A stretch of DNA of 64,000 nt. Source: Corallium rubrum. Taxonomy: Eukaryota; Cnidaria; Anthozoa; Scleralcyonacea; Coralliidae. Below, in pieces: positions 23,576 to 32,759 of the stretch (position 1 is its first letter; the number at the start of each line of letters is the position of its first letter). Made by a program: the position numbers and the translations under genes. The stretch is from assembly GCA_964035015.1 (NCBI GenBank), contig OZ035999.1, positions 1,628,627 to 1,692,626 on the forward strand, given 5' to 3'. The notes beneath the pieces were generated by a model, which was not told the origin of the DNA, ran no database searches, and saw only the letters and a program-made list of their open reading frames with translations.

Positions 23576-25000
23576 TACGGTGGCCCGTATGTGCAATACA
23601 CAAAAGAGAATATCAGTACACAAACAAAAGTTTCAATTCACAAGTAAATTAGCCGATACACATTACAAAGTATCGATTCACTGAAACGAATTTCAATACA
23701 CAACAAAGATTCGCGAAATACACAACAATAAATATTTTCAGTACGTAATAAATTCTTTCCACAAATACACAACAAAGTATCATGCGAAACCCAACAGCGT
23801 AATTTGATACACAACAAAGTCGCGTCGCAATGCAACAGAGTGTAAGTCGATACACAACAAAGAATAGATCTCGATACACAACGAAACGTTTTCGATACAC
23901 AACAAAAAGTTGCATGTGGGAATCTCATGGACAATAGGGGAAAGGGCAAGGACAGAGCAATATGATCCAAACCCTCTGATTTCTGTTGTCTAAACCCCGT
24001 GTTGACATCCTGAGAGTTCAGAGATTTCCATGTTTAATTTGTGAATTTCTTTGAGGCTTGAGTTCGAGACAATGTTCTGTTGTAAATGTGGAAGCTCCAT
24101 GGAGGAATCCTTTATCTATTGCCCAGCCTGTGCGAATAAAAAGGGCGATACGGATACCCTGCCAGTAGCCCAGTACTAGTAAGACCAGAGAGCGTGAAGC
24201 GGGGCATAACGAACCTCTCGCAAAGCAGAGGTTCGTCTGTTCCTTCATATTCTTCTTTTATGAAAGAAAAAGAAGAAGAACGAACATCGCACTTCCAGCT
24301 GAAGTCTAAGAAAGCCCGCTCGTCGAAAACCAATGACAAAGATTCCAAGCCCGCTGCCCGCCGCTGCTGAAATGCTTATATAGCCAAAGCCGCTCCGTAG
24401 TCCGGGGTAAGACTTTTCCTGTGAAATTCAAATTGTCAAAAGATATGACCTATGAGCAGATTTTAGAAAGCGCTTTGAAAAAGTGGGCAGATTTAATATG
24501 ATAGAACGTTTTCAAACAACCGTGGTTGGCTAGTTCTTGTTTATCAACAGAACATTGTCTCGAGCTCAAAGAAATTCACAAATTAAACATGTCAACACGT
24601 GGCCGTGGTTTAGAATTAGACACCCTTGCCTTTTCCCCTATTGTCCATGAGATTCCCACATGCAACTTTTTGTTGTGTATCGAAAACTTTTCGTTGTGTA
24701 TCGAGATCTATTCTTTGTTGTGTATCGACTTACACTCTGTTGTATTGCGACGCGACTTTGTTGTGTATCAAATTACGCTGTTGTGTTTCGCATGATACTT
24801 TGTTGTGTATTTGTGGAAAGAATTTATTACGTACTGAAAATATTTATTGTTGCGTATTTCGCGAATCTTTGTTGTGTATTGAAATTCGTTTCAGTGAATC
24901 GATACTTTGTAATGTGTATCGGCTAATTTACTTGTGAATTGAAACTTTTGTTTGTGTCACTGATATTCTCTTTTGTGTATTACACATACGGGCCACCGTA
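23576..25000. mobile_element. 1.4-kb foldback element with ~470-bp inverted arms
   Basis: Starts TACGGTGGCCCGTATGTG and ends with its near-exact complement. The arms match, with small indels, over about 23576-24085 and 24530-25000. The 6-bp TSD GATTTG is at 23570-23575 and 25001-25006. The uninterrupted target (GGATTTGTGATC on the minus strand) is preserved in the PLE copy near 25435-25455. Each arm carries a run of TTTGTTGTGTATC-type repeats every 20-35 bp. The centre holds a decayed zinc-ribbon gene. There is no transposase, and the superfamily is unknown to me. Confidence 0.8.
24072..24520 (+). pseudogene. decayed zinc-ribbon protein gene inside the foldback element
   Basis: An ATG at 24072 opens a 35-codon frame with a zinc ribbon, C3-x2-C6 and C17-x2-C20 (MFCCKCG...YCPAC), which stops at 24177. 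Further on come a Lys/Glu-rich segment ending DSKPAARRC (about 24249-24365) and FKLSKDMTYEQILESALKKW (about 24426-24490) in other frames. Together these resemble the N-terminal zinc ribbon plus basic linker plus helical tail of uncharacterised repeated cnidarian proteins. That is a recollection, not a search result. The inverted arms also contain the ATG region, and the right-arm copy meets a stop after three codons. Confidence 0.5.
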
Positions 25001-25006
25001 GATTTG

Positions 25007-25139
25007 TGATCGTGTCGTTTGATTGCGTTTCTGTGTTCTGTTAGTCTTGACTCAACTTTCTTGGATGTTTCGCCGATGTATTTTAGTGGGCAGTCGTTGC
25101 AAGGGAACATGTAGATTGCGTTGCGTCGGTCAGTTGTGT
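25007..25139 (-). mobile_element. PLE GIY-YIG fragment, minus strand
   Basis: Encodes CNDCPLKYIGETSKKVESRL and the following EH-containing helix, the GIY-YIG endonuclease of Penelope-like elements. It is nearly identical to the copy at 25326-25450 in inverted orientation. The foldback element interrupts it at the GATTTG site; only about 20 bp of matching PLE sequence remains beyond, to the left of 23570. Confidence 0.75.
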
Positions 25140-25146
25140 TAGTATA

Positions 25147-25680
25147 CTACTGTCCAACACCCAAACAACGCAACACCAGAAAAGAAAAAAGTGGTTCTAC
25201 CATACATCCAGACCATATCCGAAATAACAACCAGATTACTCAGGCAACATAACATAGAAGTAGCTCACCGAAACCATTACACAAACTCTCGACCAACTTT
25301 ACTAAACACAAAGACAGAATTACCACAACTGACCGACGCAACGCAATCTACATGTTCCCTTGCAACGACTGCCCACTAAAATACATCGGCGAAACATCCA
25401 AGAAAGTTGAGTCAAGACTAACAGAACACAGAAACGCAATCAAACGACACGATCACAAATCCCTTCCGGCAATCCACGCAGACGACCATGGCCACACATT
25501 TAACTGGACTCAAACGAAAGTTCTAGGCCAAGCCTCAACAAGACATGCCCGCGAGTTCAAAGAAGCATGGTACAGCACAGAAAAACACACATTTAACAGA
25601 CACGTTGAAATACCTACTATCTACCATCAACTAAAACACATGCACTCAACATTCGATCTCCTATAAAGTAATAACCAATC
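25147..25680 (+). mobile_element. PLE 3' end: reverse-transcriptase tail plus GIY-YIG endonuclease
   Basis: Upstream frames encode VVLPYIQTISEITTRLLRQH, which matches the C-terminal RT region of PLEs. The downstream frame (25352-25666) encodes the GIY-YIG domain with PLKYIGET, SRLTEHRNAI and a C-terminal KEAWYSTEKHTFNRH-type tail. PLEs are retroelements with a telomerase-like RT and GIY-YIG endonuclease. The copy is 5'-truncated and broken. The GIY-YIG frame itself looks open. Confidence 0.75.
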
Positions 25681-26027
<347 letters not shown>

Positions 26028-26081
26028 TGCTCAAGCGAGCAGACGTGTCTCTGTGTGGTCCGCTTAATTCCCAGACTCAAG

Positions 26082-27512
26082 ATGGCGACTGCTCATTCTA
26101 TTGAATCGGAGAGTTTAAAGATTGATGGAAGACCTATTAGTCAATTAAAAGTTGACGAACTAAAGCTCGAACTTGAAAGACGAGGATTAAAAAAATCTGG
26201 ATTGAAAGAAGAATTGCAGGAAAGGCTTTGTAAGTACGTTGAATGCCAAGCGATAGGGATGGGCACACCAGCTTCCGTAGTGGAAGACGAAAGTGTGGCT
26301 GTTGCCGAAGAAACCAAACAAACTGATCATACACCACTAGTCGAACCAAAGGGAATAACAATAAATCCCAACTCAATCATAAACCCAGCATTTGATCGCG
26401 ACACGGCACACAGAGAATGCAGATCCCAATTCGAAATTATTTCCGCCAAAGTTGAAGAGTTAACGATCGAAATGAAGCATATTAAGGAAAGGACAGCTCG
26501 ATCAAGTTCGGAAGAAATCATTATAGGTGATTTAAGACAAGAAATCTTGAGACTGAGAAATGAGAATGATGAACTACGAGAAAGAAACATAAATTTGTCT
26601 CACATCATGTCCGATCTACACACGAGAGTGAAAGATGTTGAAAATGAGAAGAGTAGCCTAATCACGGCGATTAAATTATTACAGTCCGACGCTGAACAGA
26701 TCAAGAAAGATAAATGGCAAACCATCAATCGGACAGGAAGAAAGGCCAAGAATCCCGAACGAACGCCGAGAGCATCGCAGGACCCTGATATTGAAATCAC
26801 AAATAGATTTGAAACACTGAGTGTCAGCGATGATGATAATACTGAACTCGACAAGCGGGAAGAAGTGACTAAACCGCGATCTAACCGAGTCCAAAGTAGG
26901 AAAAAGATATCCGACGAGGACAAAGAAGCTGGTCGCGTGCCAGGGCGTGTAAATCTCACAAATAAAAAGCGAATAAATGCATCACCCGATGGCCTAAATG
27001 ATGATATTACAACAACCACAGTAATAGTGGGTGATTCCCTAGTAAAGCATCTAGAAGCAAGACGACTAAAGCGTTCTATAAAGAAAGGAAAACAGAAACT
27101 TTATGTTGAAACGTATAGAGGGGCGACAACGGATGCGATTAAACATCATGTAAAGCCTTGTTTGGCAAAGAAACCAGATCGAATCATTCTACATGTGGGC
27201 ACCAACGATTTGAATAATAAAGATGCAAAACAAACGGCAGATAGCATTGCAAGTATTTGCCTGGATATAAACAAGGAATGTCCAACAACTAAAGTGGCGA
27301 TATCTGAGTTAATTTACAGAGATGATAACCCGGAATACACGGAAAAAGTGAAGCAGGTAAATAAACATATTTCTAAATTATGTCAGCAATATCATTGGGA
27401 TCATATAAAACATTCAAATATTAACAACAAACACTTAAACACTTATCGAGTTCATTTGAATAAATTAGGTACCTCGGTCTTAGCTAAGAACTTGATCGAA
27501 TATTGTAACTGA
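26082..27512 (+). CDS. LINE ORF1: SAP, coiled coil and SGNH-esterase-like protein
   Basis: The chosen ATG (26082) has a good AAGATGG context and gives 476 residues. Residues 18-50 (QLKVDELKLELERRGLKKSG...) form a SAP-type nucleic-acid-binding motif. About 115-215 is heptad-rich coiled coil, probably for multimerisation. A basic, Ser-rich linker follows. The C-terminal third is SGNH-hydrolase-like, with GDS at 317-319 (Ser nucleophile), GTND at 373-376 and His458 in the YRVHLNKLG block. The usual Asp three residues before that His is Tyr, so esterase activity is doubtful. ORF1 proteins coat the element RNA; the esterase is a known CR1-lineage feature. The frame ends at a UGA followed by CAA and continues open in the same frame as ORF2. 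Confidence 0.88.
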   Translation: MATAHSIESESLKIDGRPISQLKVDELKLELERRGLKKSGLKEELQERLCKYVECQAIGMGTPASVVEDESVAVAEETKQTDHTPLVEPKGITINPNSIINPAFDRDTAHRECRSQFEIISAKVEELTIEMKHIKERTARSSSEEIIIGDLRQEILRLRNENDELRERNINLSHIMSDLHTRVKDVENEKSSLITAIKLLQSDAEQIKKDKWQTINRTGRKAKNPERTPRASQDPDIEITNRFETLSVSDDDNTELDKREEVTKPRSNRVQSRKKISDEDKEAGRVPGRVNLTNKKRINASPDGLNDDITTTTVIVGDSLVKHLEARRLKRSIKKGKQKLYVETYRGATTDAIKHHVKPCLAKKPDRIILHVGTNDLNNKDAKQTADSIASICLDINKECPTTKVAISELIYRDDNPEYTEKVKQVNKHISKLCQQYHWDHIKHSNINNKHLNTYRVHLNKLGTSVLAKNLIEYCN

Positions 27513-30338
27513 CAAGGTGCTTCTGTCTCTGAGTATAATCAATCTAAGAATGACGAATCATTATCCAAAAGCAGACAAGAAAATGTAAAGGAATGTTGCA
27601 CAGGTAAAAAGTCTAAGGGTTTTAAAATAGCGCATCTTAACATAAGGAGCTTAATAAAAAACGTAGATCAACTCAGAATACACCTTCAAGCTCAGCAATT
27701 TGATATTATAAGTATTAATGAAACATGGTTGGATAGCACCATTGCTACCCATGAAGTGGATATAGACGGCTATGAATTAATACGTAGAGATAGAAATCGA
27801 AATGGTGGTGGGGTTGCTATGTTTGTTCGAAGCTCGATAAATTATAAAGTTAGATTAGATTTAATGCCTGAAATCCTTGAGATAATCGTAGTTGAAATTA
27901 TTAAACCAAAAGCCAAATCGTTTTTGATAAATACCTGGTATCGGCCTCCAGATGCGCCTCTTGATATTTTCGATGATTATGAAACCTGTTTACAAACTAT
28001 GGATTTAGAAGATATTGAAATAGTTTGTACAGGTGATTTCAATTGTGACTGGCTTTGTCAAAATGAGAAAATCCAAACAAAAAAACTGGTCGAGCTTACT
28101 GAGACTCTACAGCTAGAACAAATAATTAAAGAACCAACCCGAATAACAGACAATTCTCGGACACTTATTGATCTATTTTTCACAAATCGACCTGGTAATA
28201 TAATTAATTCTGGTGTTGACCACATTGGTATAAGCGACCATAGCCTTGTCTATATCCACAGGAAGATATCTATTGTCCGAAGTGAACCCAAAGTGATTCA
28301 TACACGACAATTTAAACATTACAACTCGGAGGCTTTTAGGTCTGATCTATTTGAAGTTCTTCAAACTCAACCTGATTTATCTGATCCAAACATTCTCTGG
28401 AATGATTGGAAGACAAAATTTCTAGCTATAGCAGATATGCATGCTCCTCCAGTCACCAGGCGAGTTAGAAGTGAATATGCACCATGGCTCACAACTGACA
28501 TAAAGAATAAAATACACCACAGAGATTTTCTTAAGAAACGTGCTGTTAAAACAGGCTCAAAACAATTTCACGAAGCCTATAAAAAATCAAGAAATGATCT
28601 AAATAAACTGGTCAAAAATACAAAAGCCAGTTTCTATAAGAATGCTCTGAAACAAAGCAAGAATCCTAAAGAAATGTGGAATATAATAAATAATTTGACA
28701 AATAAGAAATCCAAAACAACGAAAATCAATGAATTAAAAGTTAATGAAGAATCTCTTACTAAACCTGATGTTATAGCTGATGCTTTGAATACATATTTTA
28801 ATGACATAGGAACCCATTTAGCTGATAATCTGTCTAAAAGTAACGCTAGCCCAGAGACGTACCTCCGATTATGTGACACAAGATTTAAACTTAGCGAAAT
28901 TTCGACCGAGGAAGTCCAGAGAATACTCTCAAGGACCAAAACATCTAAAGCCACAGGGCATGATAGAATATCACCTAAACTTTTAAAAGATTGTGCCGAT
29001 GTTGTTGCTGAATCCCTTACTTTTATATTTAATAAGTCTATAGAAACAGGTGTCTTCCCTGATGACTTTAAGGTAGCATGTGTATCTCCTATACATAAAT
29101 CAGGCAGCAAAACAGATAGCAGTAATTACAGACCCATATCTGTTCTCTCTATAATTGCTAAAATTTTTGAGAGAATAATTTCAAAACAATTAACAACATA
29201 CTTAGAAACCAATAAACTCCTATCTGAATATCAGGCTGGATTCAGGAAAAAGAGTTCTACTCAAACGTCTTTGTTAAATATTAGTAATAAATGGTTTATG
29301 AACATGGATCAGGGGTGTTTGAATGGAATTATTTTCCTGGATCTAAAGAAAGCTTTTGATTGCGTTGACCACAAAATTCTACTCAGTAAATTGACATACT
29401 ATGGCATTGGAGGAACCACGTTAGATTTGTTTCAATCGTATTTAACAAATAGAATTCAAATGTGCAAGGTTGATCAGACAATTTCCAATAAAAAAGTTAT
29501 CCGCTGTGGTGTCCCACAGGGTTCAAACTTAGGTCCACTGTTGTTTCTTATTTATATCAATGATTTGCCAAACTGCTTAAGTAGGTCCACAGCAAGTATG
29601 TTTGCTGACGATACAAATATAACGACAAATGGTACCTCCATTGCTGATGTCCAAGCCAATTTAAATGAAGATTTGGAATGTATACATAAATGGCTTCTGG
29701 CTAATAGATTAACATTGAATAAAGAAAAAACTGAATACATGATTGTTGGATCTCGACAAAGGCTAAACAAAGTTATTAATGACCCTGAAATCAAATTGGG
29801 GGGCTCTAACATAAAAAGGGTTAAAGAAACCAAAACACTTGGTGTTTTGATTGATGAACAACTTAACTGGAAAAGCCATGTAAACAGTATTGTTAGTAAG
29901 GTATCAAAGAGCATAGGAATGATTAGACGTATGAAAGCCTTTGTACCAGAAACCACATTGATTTCAGTTTATAATGCAATTGTTTTGCCACACTTTGATT
30001 ATTGTAGCCTTGTTTGGGATACCTGTAGTAATTATCTACTTGAAAAATTGCAAAAAATGCAAAACAGGGCTGCAAGAGTCATTACTGGCAAATCATATGA
30101 CGTCAGATCTATCGATTTACTAAGTGAAATGAATTGGCAACCATTGATGGAGAGAAGAAATGAAAATAAGGCTGTATTTATGTATAAAGTAAAAAATGGA
30201 GAATATTTAGAAAATATTTCCAAAATTTTCAAAGTTGCAAATAACCAGGCATATGGCTTACGCAGTAACAGTCTTGATTTTTCTATTGAAAAACCTAAAA
30301 CAAATTTTCTAAAAAAAGCATCAGTTATTCAGGTGTGA
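27513..30338 (+). CDS. LINE ORF2: AP endonuclease plus reverse transcriptase
   Basis: The frame is open from the codon after the ORF1 stop to 30338 (941 codons). The apurinic-type endonuclease has HLNIRSL (Asn43), NETWL (Glu70), GDFN (174-177) and SDH (241-243). The RT shows SNYRPISVLS, QAGFRKKSSTQTSL, FLDLKKAFDCVDH, GVPQGSNLGPLLFLIYINDL and FADD (697-700), and ends with the HFDYCSLVWD...NRAARVITG region. Together these nick the target and prime reverse transcription from the LINE RNA 3' end. No in-frame ATG occurs before residue 103, so a normal independent start is absent. Near the end, at an A7 run around 30308, the expected SISYSGVKTWNNLPRSLK tail is found in another frame, implying a one-base loss and a slightly truncated C terminus. 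Confidence 0.92.
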   Translation, partial: QGASVSEYNQSKNDESLSKSRQENVKECCTGKKSKGFKIAHLNIRSLIKNVDQLRIHLQAQQFDIISINETWLDSTIATHEVDIDGYELIRRDRNRNGGGVAMFVRSSINYKVRLDLMPEILEIIVVEIIKPKAKSFLINTWYRPPDAPLDIFDDYETCLQTMDLEDIEIVCTGDFNCDWLCQNEKIQTKKLVELTETLQLEQIIKEPTRITDNSRTLIDLFFTNRPGNIINSGVDHIGISDHSLVYIHRKISIVRSEPKVIHTRQFKHYNSEAFRSDLFEVLQTQPDLSDPNILWNDWKTKFLAIADMHAPPVTRRVRSEYAPWLTTDIKNKIHHRDFLKKRAVKTGSKQFHEAYKKSRNDLNKLVKNTKASFYKNALKQSKNPKEMWNIINNLTNKKSKTTKINELKVNEESLTKPDVIADALNTYFNDIGTHLADNLSKSNASPETYLRLCDTRFKLSEISTEEVQRILSRTKTSKATGHDRISPKLLKDCADVVAESLTFIFNKSIETGVFPDDFKVACVSPIHKSGSKTDSSNYRPISVLSIIAKIFERIISKQLTTYLETNKLLSEYQAGFRKKSSTQTSLLNISNKWFMNMDQGCLNGIIFLDLKKAFDCVDHKILLSKLTYYGIGGTTLDLFQSYLTNRIQMCKVDQTISNKKVIRCGVPQGSNLGPLLFLIYINDLPNCLSRSTASMFADDTNITTNGTSIADVQANLNEDLECIHKWLLANRLTLNKEKTEYMIVGSRQRLNKVINDPEIKLGGSNIKRVKETKTLGVLIDEQLNWKSHVNSIVSKVSKSIGMIRRMKAFVPETTLISVYNAIVLPHFDYCSLVWDTCSNYLLEKLQKMQNRAARVITGKSYDVRSIDLLSEMNWQPLMERRNENKAVFMYKVKNGEYLENISKIFKVANNQAYGLRSNSLDFSIEKPKTNFLKKASVIQV

Positions 30339-30685
30339 AAACATGGAATAATTTACCAAGGTCTTTAAAGGACGACAACATTTCCCTAGGGCAGTTCAAG
30401 GTTCTACTCAGAGACAGGTGTACATGTATATAATGTAATACATGCAGTGATTAGTAATAGGCTACGTATTTGTATTTATTTGATGTATGTTAGTTAGTTA
30501 GTATAGTTAGTAAGTTTTTGTAATTAGTTTCTAATTTATGTGTAAATAGTTTTAAGTTGTACGGCTCCTTGGAAAGCAGACATTTTTTTATATAGTCTGA
30601 AGGACTACCGTATGTAAATAAGATTAAATAATAATAATAATAATAATAATAATATATATATACGTACATACATACATACATACAT

Positions 30686-30800
30686 ACAAACGAGCACGTG
30701 TGATTTTGTTCACGGAATGTCGGAAAGTGCTCAATACCATAAAGGTAGAGCGAATATAGTATAGTTTAAGTGGTCTTACCTCAAAATGTTGAGTGTTGCA
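30686..30800. repeat. PLE-flank direct repeat, copy 1
   Basis: GAGCACGTGTGATTTTGTTC...GAGCGAATATAGTATAGTTT matches 31924-32030 nearly base for base, so the two PLE units share their outer terminus. Confidence 0.7.
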
Positions 30801-31593
30801 ATTGTCAGTTTCACGCGAGGCGATCTTCAGGCAACTGGGTAGTTTCGATTCGTGGGCCGCTTAAATGGTTTTGGTCAAAAGGTTGGGCGTGTGGGTGGTG
30901 AAATAATGAATGTATTTCTCAAATGGTTTCGGCCGAAAGGTGGGCGTGTGGGTGGTGGGTTCCTCAAATTCCTTTCCTTGTTTTGAATGTTGTTTAGATT
31001 GTTGATATTAAATTTATTTTTATGCCTGCATGTCGAAATGATTTCTGATCTTTCATTGAGTAAAAAGTGTTTGTCTGCTTTTATGATACAAAGTTTCTCT
31101 TTCAAACATAAATTGCATCTGCCTGATCCTCCTGAGTAGGAAGTCGCGCGTTTTAAAATAGACCAGGTTATGTTGAAATTTTCTTTCTTTTCTTTCAACA
31201 GCCCAGACGTGTTTCAAAAGTTCGGTTTCGTTTGAATATTTTTTGTTTTGGAAAGGTTTAATGTGATTTCTGTAACGCTCTTTGAAATTGTTTGCTGTCA
31301 TGCCAATGAGTGTTTGGTGTTATTTATGTCGCTTGCGGAAACAGTTGCTTTGTATACTATGCTATTTTTCAGGAATTGTCCATGAAGTGGGCACTTGCTT
31401 TTATCCCTGCAGCTCTTGCAACTGGCTGTGTTTTGATTTTGTACCCGATTTTTTTTAGGTATGTGTGCGTTGTGCTTCGTGATTGTGGATTTGGCGTTGT
31501 TCATGCAACTGTAACTGACTTTCACTGGATTTCTGTTGGAAAATTTTATGGCTGACAGTTGCGACACTCAACATTTTGAGTTAAGACCGCTTA

Positions 31594-31600
<7 letters not shown>
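30757..31600 (-). mobile_element. PLE fragment with inverted termini
   Basis: On the minus strand the coding part (about 31567-30875) gives NRNPVKVSYSCMNNAKSTI, a Cys-rich block CKSCRDKSKCPL, then a GIY-YIG region with MTANNFKERYRNH and ETELLKHVW. This is the RT-to-endonuclease end of a second PLE lineage, distinct from the one at 25147. The reading frame is broken in a few places. The ends, about 30757-30806 and 31552-31600, are inverted copies sharing AGTTTAAG-GGTCTTA and CTCAAAATGTTGAGTGT. The right end adjoins TA repeats. Confidence 0.75.
30809..30830 (-). ncRNA. hammerhead-like core downstream of a PLE frame
   Basis: Minus strand CTGAAGA, an 11-base segment able to form CGC/GCG, then GAAAC. 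It lies about 45 bp past the end of the PLE coding sequence. Stem II is weak, so confidence is low. Confidence 0.3.

Positions 31601-31659
<59 letters not shown>
31599..31659. repeat. (TA)n microsatellite
   Basis: A pure TA tract separating two PLE-type units. Confidence 0.95.
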
Positions 31660-31662
<3 letters not shown>

Positions 31663-31912
31663 AAAGCTTCTAGGACAGCGTCGGCCACGGTTGAAATCCA
31701 AATATTACCAGGGTTAAGTCACGTTGGCCTGAAAAACAGAGAAAAATCTTCTCGACGTTTCGAGCGAAGGCCCTTCGTCAGGAGAAATTAGTAATTTCTC
31801 CTGACGAAGGCGGAAGGGCCTTCGCTCGAAACGTCGAGAAGATTTTTCTCTGTTTTTCAGGCCAACGTGACTTAACCCTGGTAATATTTATATATATATA
31901 TATATATATAGA
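31660..31912. mobile_element. palindromic PLE terminus pair
   Basis: CCAGGGTTAAGTCACGTTGG...CTTCTCGACGTTTCGAGCG is followed by its own reverse complement around a short AATTAGTAATT centre. Hammerhead-like cores lie on both strands (minus 31781-31758; plus 31801-31831). A short TA tract closes the right side. Confidence 0.65.
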
Positions 31913-31920
31913 TATATAAA

Positions 31921-32139
31921 CAAAGGAGCACGTGTGATTTTGTTCACGGAATGTCGGAAAGTGCTCAATACCATAGGTAGAGCGAATATAGTATAGTTTA
32001 AGTGGGCTTACCTCAAAATGTTGAGAATCGCAGCTGTCAGTTTCACGCGGGGCGTCTTCAGGCGATCTTCCTGAAAATCACCCCGCGTGAAACTGATAGC
32101 TGCGACTCTCAAAATTTTGAGGTAAGCCCACTTAAACTT

Positions 32140-32141
<2 letters not shown>
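31921..32141. mobile_element. palindromic PLE terminus pair (second type)
   Basis: The outer flank matches 30686-30800. The centre is an inverted pair of CTTACCTCAAAA...GAGAATCGCAGCTG...GTTTCACGCGGGG with a CTGAAGA/GAAA core on the minus strand (32061-32041). The whole unit could fold into one long hairpin. Confidence 0.6.

Positions 32142-32213
<72 letters not shown>
32142..32213. repeat. (TA)n microsatellite
   Basis: A pure TA tract between PLE palindromes. Confidence 0.95.
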
Positions 32214-32215
<2 letters not shown>

Positions 32216-32425
32216 TAGGACAGCGTCGGCCACGGATGAAATCCAAATATTACCAGGGTTAAGTCACGTTGGCCTGAAAAACAGAGAAAAATCTTCTCGA
32301 CGTTTTCGAGCGAAGGCCCTTCGTCAGGAGAAATTAATTTCTCCTGACGAAGGGCCTTCGCTCGAAACGTCGAGAAGATTTTTCTCTGTTTGCCAGGCCA
32401 ACGTGACTTAACCCTGATAATATTA
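32214..32425. mobile_element. palindromic PLE terminus pair, second copy of the 31660 type
   Basis: Same sequence and inverted arrangement as 31660-31890, with a few differences. Hammerhead-like cores are at minus 32327-32304 and plus 32344-32367. Confidence 0.65.
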
Positions 32426-32426
32426 A

Positions 32427-32478
<52 letters not shown>
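32426..32478. repeat. (TA)n microsatellite
   Basis: A TA tract closing the PLE patch on the right. Confidence 0.95.
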
Positions 32479-32481
<3 letters not shown>

Positions 32482-32559
32482 AAGTGCAGCCATGTGATGT
32501 GATTGCATGATTGTATCTATGCTCATCACATGGATTTATAGTTCATTGACTGAGTGTAT

Positions 32560-32758
32560 TCAATATTCATAACTTCATAGTAAATGCGCCAGAATCCACC
32601 ATTTCAAATCAGTGTTTGATATACAAATTGACAAAAAATTCTTTAAAATCTTTCCCAAAAATGCACAAAATGGCATTTCAGAGATTCGAGATTTCTGGAA
32701 AGTTTGGGGGGGGGGGGGGGGGGGCATGCCCCCTGACCCCCCTAGACCAGTGTCACAA
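32560..32758. mobile_element. partial hAT MITE
   Basis: The AAAATGGCATTTCAGAGATT block, a poly-G run at about 32705-32724 and GCATGCCCCCTGACCCCCCT match the interiors of the hAT MITEs at 33113-33620 and 47523-47879. Neither terminus is intact. Confidence 0.5.
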
Positions 32759-32759
32759 C

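Larger units (their letters stand above)
26028..30652 (+). mobile_element. near-full-length CR1/L2-type LINE
   Basis: In order: a short 5' leader of about 54 bp, ORF1, a single UGA, ORF2 with endonuclease and RT, about 230 bp of 3' UTR, and a (TAA)n tail at about 30626-30652. An ORF1 with an SGNH-esterase domain and a microsatellite tail instead of poly-A point to the CR1/L2 group. It is the longest open coding region in the window and is much less decayed than the LINE remnants at 32873-33960 and 57982-59270. The leader may be 5'-truncated at the TA tract. No TSD could be fixed because both flanks are simple repeats. Confidence 0.9.

Noticed and set aside
23638-24937. Cys-rich 100-residue proteins on opposite strands
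   Set aside because: Both are translations of the TTTGTTGTGTATC repeats in the foldback arms.
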